A stretch of DNA of 34,115 nucleotides from Candidatus Latescibacterota bacterium (GTDB lineage: Bacteria > Latescibacterota > UBA2968 > UBA8231). How positions within the stretch are numbered: the first letter of the stretch is position 1; the number at the start of each line of letters is the position of its first letter. Below are positions 30,301-34,115 of this stretch, in pieces. The notes beneath the pieces are model-generated. The model did not search any database, was not told the origin of the DNA, and saw nothing but the letters and a program-made list of their open reading frames with translations. The stretch is from positions 1-34,115 of the forward strand of contig JAJEFJ010000047.1 in the NCBI GenBank assembly GCA_022820485.1. Reading direction: 5' to 3'. A program made the translations under genes and the position numbers.

Positions 30301-31737
30301 TCATCCCAGCCCAGTCGGCAAGGGGTGATACTTCACCTCAACTTCCACATCTGCGACTTTCAGCGGACTCACCAAATCGTCCGGTCGCCCCACCAGCGCA
30401 ATCTCCAAGCGGTTCGCTCCCTGCTGCGGCCGCACCCGCTGCAAGTCGAAAATCAGCCATATACCCTGATACGGGACGACCTTATAGCCGAACTCGCGGC
30501 GACAGATCTCCCCTTGCAGCGACTGGCCGTTGAGCGCGATCTCCAAGCGGTCGTCCGAGACCAGATCGACGATCCTGATCCGCAAGAGCACCTGACTGAC
30601 GCGGCCTTCTTGCGCGTCGTCAGCCAAGTAAAAGGGAATGGTATGCTGCGCCCGGTCATCGGCCGCGATCTCCACCGGCAGCGCCACTGGATACTGGTTT
30701 TCCTCACCCGCTGCTCGCCGCGCCAGCACGTAGTGCTTGTCCTTCTCCTGCATCAGCTCCCGTCTGCCCAGTTCGCTCAGCGCGCTGCGCTCCCGGTCTC
30801 CTAAAGGCCAGGGCATAAACCACGCGTACAGCCCGTCACAGCCCCGATCCAACAGATTCATCGCCACCGCCCGAAGCTGAGCAGGAGAAGGACAAACCCG
30901 CTCGGCCCCAACCGACTCATCAGCTACGTAGGGCTGCAAAGTGCCATAGACCGCTGCATCGGCTGCGTGCGCGGCTTCGACCAGCCAATCTATCGGCATG
31001 TCCCCATCGAGGATCATATAGCCGTAGCGAATCGGCACCAAGAAATCCACCAACCCGCGCTCCAGCCAAGTCCGCACGTCCAGCCCCTGCGCCAAGTTCA
31101 TCTCCTCAGTGGGCAAAACCCGCGCTCCAACCACCCCCGACCGCTGCCCGCGCACCCGCTCGGCGAGTTGCTCCACGTAATCAGTCAAAATGGGCGTCGT
31201 CGCCTCCACATCCTCTTCCCGCAAAATGCGCGGAGCCCCGCCCGGCAGGGCAAAGTCCAACTCAACGCCATCGGTTTCGTACTCGGTCGCCAGTTCCTCA
31301 ACCACTTGCAATATGTGCGCCCGCACCTCCGCGTGCGCCAGCCCACCACCGCCGTCGGCCAGCTTGTGGGCCGAATCCATATTCCCGTAGGCGGCCATCC
31401 GCAAGCTAGCCCAGAAATCCATGCTATGGTCGTGTGCCCGGTCGATGAGCACCGTCAGCGGGTCGAGTCCGCGATCAATTAGGCTCTGCATGTTGTGCCA
31501 GGTACGCCAATAGGCGGCCTGCTCAAAGGGCTGAATATCCGCTCCGAACATCATCCCCACCCGCGATGGATAAAAAAGCCCATCGCCGCGCTCGACCCCA
31601 TAGGCAAAAGTATCCACCCCCGTACCTGCGACTTCGTCTATGGGCACCCAAGCGTCTTCGAGCGCCATCGGCGGCTCAAAGGCAAAAAGGTAGTAGTGCC
31701 GAGCATCGTTAAAGTAGATCGTGCGCTGCTGTCGCAT
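30301..31737 (-). CDS. Family-10-glycosidase-like (GHL10-type) TIM-barrel protein
   Basis: The 478-aa protein has no signal peptide. Segments such as VGMMFGADIQPFEQAAYWRTWHNMQSLIDRGLDPL, DGVELDFALPGG (about residues 159-170), LVDFLVPIRYGYM and GCDGLYAWFMPWPLG look like strand ends of a barrel related to glycosyl-hydrolase-like family 10. In those proteins the first Glu/Asp of GxELD is an expected active-site residue. The last 120 residues are beta-rich (IPFYLADDAQEGRVSQVLLRIRI, DRLEIALNGQSL), a C-terminal jelly-roll-like module. The substrate is unknown. AGGAGG eight bases before the ATG fixes the start. A strong terminator follows. Such proteins are frequent in Poribacteria/Latescibacterota-like genomes, to my knowledge. 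Confidence 0.75.
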   Translation of the reverse strand: MRQQRTIYFNDARHYYLFAFEPPMALEDAWVPIDEVAGTGVDTFAYGVERGDGLFYPSRVGMMFGADIQPFEQAAYWRTWHNMQSLIDRGLDPLTVLIDRAHDHSMDFWASLRMAAYGNMDSAHKLADGGGGLAHAEVRAHILQVVEELATEYETDGVELDFALPGGAPRILREEDVEATTPILTDYVEQLAERVRGQRSGVVGARVLPTEEMNLAQGLDVRTWLERGLVDFLVPIRYGYMILDGDMPIDWLVEAAHAADAAVYGTLQPYVADESVGAERVCPSPAQLRAVAMNLLDRGCDGLYAWFMPWPLGDRERSALSELGRRELMQEKDKHYVLARRAAGEENQYPVALPVEIAADDRAQHTIPFYLADDAQEGRVSQVLLRIRIVDLVSDDRLEIALNGQSLQGEICRREFGYKVVPYQGIWLIFDLQRVRPQQGANRLEIALVGRPDDLVSPLKVADVEVEVKYHPLPTGLG

Positions 31738-31853
31738 GGCGTATCCTCCTCGTTTTAAAGGGAATTATATACCTGAGTGCCCAAAAACCATGTTCGCGGC
31801 TAATAAGCATTAATTATTAACTACTGACAATTGTGAGGGGTAAAAAGAAGACC

Positions 31854-31883
31854 TTGACGATGTGAAGGGGCTGTACGTTAAAT
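31854..31883 (+). promoter_or_regulatory. Possible sigma-70 promoter before the GNAT gene
   Basis: TTGACG at 31854-31859 and TTAAAT at 31878-31883 are separated by 18 bases, 31 bases before the GNAT start. The region 31738-31911 is the most AT-rich intergenic stretch around (TTAATTATTAACTA near 31810), which supports promoter activity but does not prove it. Confidence 0.4.
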
Positions 31884-31914
31884 GAGAATAATGAAAGGAT
31901 AGTCCTAAAAGGTG

Positions 31915-32385
31915 ATGGATGCCCAACAAATCTTGATAAAGCCATTTGAGAGCGAGGATCAAGACGCTGTCCAAAGTCTAATTTTAGCTGGACTTGCCGA
32001 ACATTGGGGAGAAATTGATCCAACATTAAATCTGGATTTGAACGACATCGGTGCCAGCTACAATGACGCCACATTTCTGGTGGCTTGGCTCGATGGCAGA
32101 ATTATTGGCTCGGGTGCACTGATCCCCAAGTCAGACCAAGTAGCAGAGATAGTTAGAATGTCCGTGGCACCAGAGTTGCGGAGACGAGGAATCGGCGAAA
32201 AAATACTGGCAAGGCTCTGTCAAGAGGCTAAAGAGTTGGGATTTCAACGCATTATCCTGGAAACGACTTCTACTTGGTCTGACGTTATCGAGTTCTACAA
32301 GCGATTCGGTTTTCGCGTCACACACCGTCAGGAGGGGCCCTTTGGCGGTGAGGTTCACTTTGCTCTTGACCTGACTTCAGCCTGA
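31915..32385 (+). CDS. GNAT family N-acetyltransferase
   Basis: The 156-aa protein has the GNAT fold order. Strand 4 VAEIVRMSVAPELRRRGIGEKIL (about residues 78-100) holds the acetyl-CoA pyrophosphate loop RRRGIG (motif A). Motif B follows as GFQRIILETTSTWSDVIEFYKRFGF. It would acetylate a small molecule or protein amine. GTG at 31912 directly precedes the ATG at 31915; either may be used, with AAAGG only two bases from the ATG. It is less GC-rich than the catabolic cluster, and stands first in a run of small single-domain genes. Confidence 0.9.
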   Translation: MDAQQILIKPFESEDQDAVQSLILAGLAEHWGEIDPTLNLDLNDIGASYNDATFLVAWLDGRIIGSGALIPKSDQVAEIVRMSVAPELRRRGIGEKILARLCQEAKELGFQRIILETTSTWSDVIEFYKRFGFRVTHRQEGPFGGEVHFALDLTSA

Positions 32386-32486
32386 TTGACGATTGAGGGC
32401 ATCCCACATCATATATCACGACCGTGCCCGGCTGCGGGCTGAGCCCTTCGCACAACCGCAGATCTGTGTCTAAACGAGGTGTTCAG
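32386..32486. repeat. Intergenic spacer holding a recurring palindromic motif, copy 1
   Basis: Bases 32427-32459 (CCCGGCTGCGGGCTGAGCCC... to CAACCGC) resemble 33780-33812 after NUDIX 2, with about five mismatches. CCCGGCTGCGGG can form a short hairpin. It could be a REP-like element or part of a cassette recombination site; the consensus ends of an integron attC are not evident. Confidence 0.5.
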
Positions 32487-33059
32487 ATGGACCGAAGACA
32501 GGAGAAAATAGTATTGAGACGGGCGATTTTGGAGGATGTCAGTAGCATCGAACCACTTGACGACTTGGAAGCGGAACATCAGCGCGATGCCATCGAATGG
32601 ATTGAGAGTGGAGCAGAGCTATGCCGCCAAGTGAAGCCAGCAACACCTCCCAAGCATCTCGTATCCTATTTTGTGCTTATGGATGATGACCACTTCCTTC
32701 TCGTAGAACACAGAAACGCCGGCCTCTGGTTGCCGACAGGTGGACACGTTGAGTCCGATGAGCGTCCCAGTGAAACTGCAAGAAGGGAGGCGAAAGAGGA
32801 ATTGGGGATCGAACCCCGGCTTCTTTTAGAAAAGCCGCTATTCATCACCTCAACGAAAACTGTTGGAAGGACTGCGGGACACACTGACATCTCCCTTTGG
32901 TACGTCGTGGTTCACCCGCGGACGGAGGAACTTCATTTCGACCAGACAGAATTTAAATCGATTAGATGGTTCCACAGGGACGAACTGCCGCTAGATCGGT
33001 GCGATCCGCACATGGGTAGATTCGTCCAGAAGCTAGGGAGTTGCGCCAACCGCAGGTAA
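32487..33059 (+). CDS. NUDIX hydrolase 1
   Basis: The 190-aa protein has a complete Nudix box GGHVESDERPSETARREAKEELGI (GX5EX7REUXEEXGU, about residues 91-114), preceded by LLVEHRNAGLWLPTGG. An additional helical N-terminal part (about 1-55) resembles the CoA/ADP-ribose type long NUDIX proteins. It hydrolyses a nucleoside diphosphate linked to another group, dependent on Mg2+. The frame is open from 32424; the ATG at 32487 with GAGG upstream is preferred, since the earlier part overlaps the recurring spacer motif. Confidence 0.92.
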   Translation: MDRRQEKIVLRRAILEDVSSIEPLDDLEAEHQRDAIEWIESGAELCRQVKPATPPKHLVSYFVLMDDDHFLLVEHRNAGLWLPTGGHVESDERPSETARREAKEELGIEPRLLLEKPLFITSTKTVGRTAGHTDISLWYVVVHPRTEELHFDQTEFKSIRWFHRDELPLDRCDPHMGRFVQKLGSCANRR

Positions 33060-33286
33060 CACGTCGGTGCATGGCTCAGCTCTGACGGGCTTCGACCCAA
33101 TCTGCTTCGCAGGTTCATGCTCTACAAGGCTAAGGAAGGTCGTGACCATGACGAACTGGATATGAGGCAGACAAGGGATCAATTAGGCGATTCTCGACGC
33201 CAATGGCTGTGTCGCGCTTTAAGAGTTCATTTGCCGGACCATCCATAGATCTCTCAACTTCAGTGATGATTGTGGGAATTGGTACA
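33060..33286. other. Intergenic region without a recognised gene
   Basis: No ORF with a convincing start or family is seen. There are short inverted stretches around TTCGACCC and TGCTTCGCAGG (33089-33115), of the same TTCG-containing kind as the REP-like elements elsewhere in this window. Confidence 0.4.
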
Positions 33287-33733
33287 ATGTCTTCAGCCTC
33301 CGATAATCCGCGCGTTTATATAGGTGCCTATGGGTTTTGCCGTGATCCGTCAGGTCGGCTTCTCTTGGTTCGCATGGCTAGCGGACTGGACCAAGGAAAA
33401 TGGACTATGCCAGGCGGCGGGATTGAGTGGGGAGAGCATCCAGAGGCTACCCTGCTCCGCGAATTGGAAGAGGAGACGGGAATCGCTGACGTTGAGGCAA
33501 TTGGAATCACTGAGGTGTATTCACATACTTATCCCAAAAGTGTGGAGCGTCCGTACGACTCGGTTCACCACGTCGGTATCATCTACAATGTTACGGTTGG
33601 CTTCCTCGACCTCAGATTCGAGCAAGACGGCTCGACGGATCGTTGCGAGTGGTACACCGAGCATCAAGCCCGGTCGCTGCCACTCACTGCGGTCGGGGCA
33701 TTCGCAGTTGACTTGGCGTGGCCAGCGTCTTAG
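33287..33733 (+). CDS. NUDIX hydrolase 2
   Basis: The 148-aa protein is a single Nudix domain. GAYGFCRDPSGRLLLVRMASGLDQGKWTMPGGGIEWGEHPEATLLRELEEETGI holds an intact Nudix box (about residues 45-67 from this start). It is a small MutT-like pyrophosphohydrolase of unknown substrate. The frame is open from 33203 and has a further ATG at 33266. I chose 33287 because it yields a normal NUDIX N-terminus and has GGGA about ten bases upstream, but the start is uncertain. It is not closely similar to NUDIX 1. Confidence 0.88.
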   Translation: MSSASDNPRVYIGAYGFCRDPSGRLLLVRMASGLDQGKWTMPGGGIEWGEHPEATLLRELEEETGIADVEAIGITEVYSHTYPKSVERPYDSVHHVGIIYNVTVGFLDLRFEQDGSTDRCEWYTEHQARSLPLTAVGAFAVDLAWPAS

Positions 33734-33867
33734 CCCCGCGTTCTATTCGGTGAAGTGGAGGCACCGCCCAATATGCAGTACCCGGCTTCGGGCTTCTCCC
33801 TTCGCGCAACCGCTGCGCGGTTAGGGCACGGCGAAAACGTCGAACGCCATCCTCAGTCTCGGAGATT
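33734..33867. repeat. Intergenic spacer holding the recurring palindromic motif, copy 2
   Basis: Bases 33780-33812 repeat the motif of 32427-32459. Directly after it AACCGC-TGC-GCGGTT forms a stable hairpin (33807-33821). There is no U-tract. Confidence 0.5.
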
Positions 33868-33993
33868 ATGAAGACAAAAAGGACAACCATCGCCGCAGTG
33901 ACTCACAATTGCTCCACAGGCGATTCGGACAAGAACCTAGCGCTGATGGAGGAGGTCCTCGCTGGTGGAGAAACCTCTGAGACAGATATATAG
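33868..33993 (+). pseudogene. Short ORF resembling the N-terminus of a carbon-nitrogen hydrolase
   Basis: ATG at 33868 with GGAG just upstream opens a 41-aa frame ending in TAG at 33991. Its first part, TIAAVTHNCSTGDSDKNLAL, resembles the first strand and helix of nitrilase-family enzymes (strand, then GD and N, then a helix). The rest of the roughly 270-aa domain, with the Glu-Lys-Cys triad, is absent. It is probably a truncated gene remnant; a chance small ORF cannot be excluded. Confidence 0.35.
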
Positions 33994-34115
33994 CAGTCCT
34001 AAATCATTTAAGAGCTAAGTTGTATTGCATTAACTTGGGGAATTGGTAGTATTTTTTCTGTCGAATGCCTTTAACAAATAGGGCTTTGATTTGTTCAAAA
34101 CAGGTGGTCCACAAG
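33994..34115. other. AT-rich window end, no gene seen
   Basis: The sequence becomes AT-rich without an ORF of note. It may be the promoter region of a gene beyond the window. Confidence 0.4.

Noticed and set aside
31738..33867. True integron attC sites between the GNAT and NUDIX genes
   Set aside because: GTTAAAT at 31878 and GTTAGGG near 33820 resemble core sites, but no matching RYYYAAC partner with inverted arms was found, so only a recurring palindromic motif is reported.
1..34115. tRNA or rRNA genes
   Set aside because: No cloverleaf with GGTTCGAATCC-like arm or rRNA-like conserved stretch was seen by eye. A covariance-model search would be needed to exclude them.

Overview
The window looks like a chromosomal segment from an uncultured bacterium. 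A gene set with three phytanoyl-CoA-dioxygenase-like enzymes, SMP-30, a GPH sugar transporter, xylose-isomerase-like and family-10-like glycosidase genes, mostly strongly GC-rich with C-ending codons, recalls Latescibacterota/Poribacteria-type genomes. That placement is inference from gene content only; no rRNA or tRNA was seen.

Left third (1-14.4 kb): a type III-B CRISPR-Cas locus. A CRISPR array (15 full 37-nt repeats, cut by the left edge) is followed by an unrecognised 138-aa gene. Next come a truncated solo CRISPR repeat joined to a decayed second copy of that gene, and then a group-II-intron-type reverse transcriptase/maturase with HNH domain but no visible intron RNA. The operon continues with a CARF-HEPN ribonuclease (TIGR02710 type), cmr1, an HD-less cas10 with intact GGDD, cmr3, cmr4, cmr5, cmr6 (with an unusual coiled-coil C-terminal extension) and a second CARF-HEPN protein (Csx2/TM1812 type). 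No cas1, cas2 or cas6 lies in the window. Beyond it are an internally deleted AAA-ATPase/DUF1703 gene and, on the minus strand, a two-helix membrane protein whose cytoplasmic part ends in a CARF-like DxTGGT motif. Divergent from that gene is a GH108-type lysozyme without a signal peptide. Together this reads as an RNA-guided, cyclic-oligoadenylate-signalling immune island with two soluble RNases and a candidate membrane effector.

Middle (15.1-26.0 kb): a GC-rich catabolic cluster with an MDR dehydrogenase lacking the usual catalytic-zinc cysteine, an SMP-30 lactonase-like protein (minus), a PhyH dioxygenase, a GPH transporter, a secreted (beta/alpha)8 hydrolase, an aldo/keto reductase, an amidohydrolase, a second PhyH, a sugar isomerase-like TIM barrel and a third PhyH. 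The set suggests uptake and oxidative or hydrolytic processing of a carbohydrate-like compound; the substrate is unknown.

Right part (26.0-34.1 kb): a small exported membrane protein (minus), an FKBP lipoprotein, a three-gene ABC-2 exporter operon (minus), a family-10-glycosidase-like protein (minus), then a less GC-rich tail with GNAT and two NUDIX genes separated by a recurring palindromic spacer, and a short nitrilase-like N-terminal remnant.

Most notable: the ribozyme-less group II RT inside the cmr operon, the solo-repeat/paralogue fusion, two overlapping spacers against one target, and the membrane CARF/lysozyme pair.
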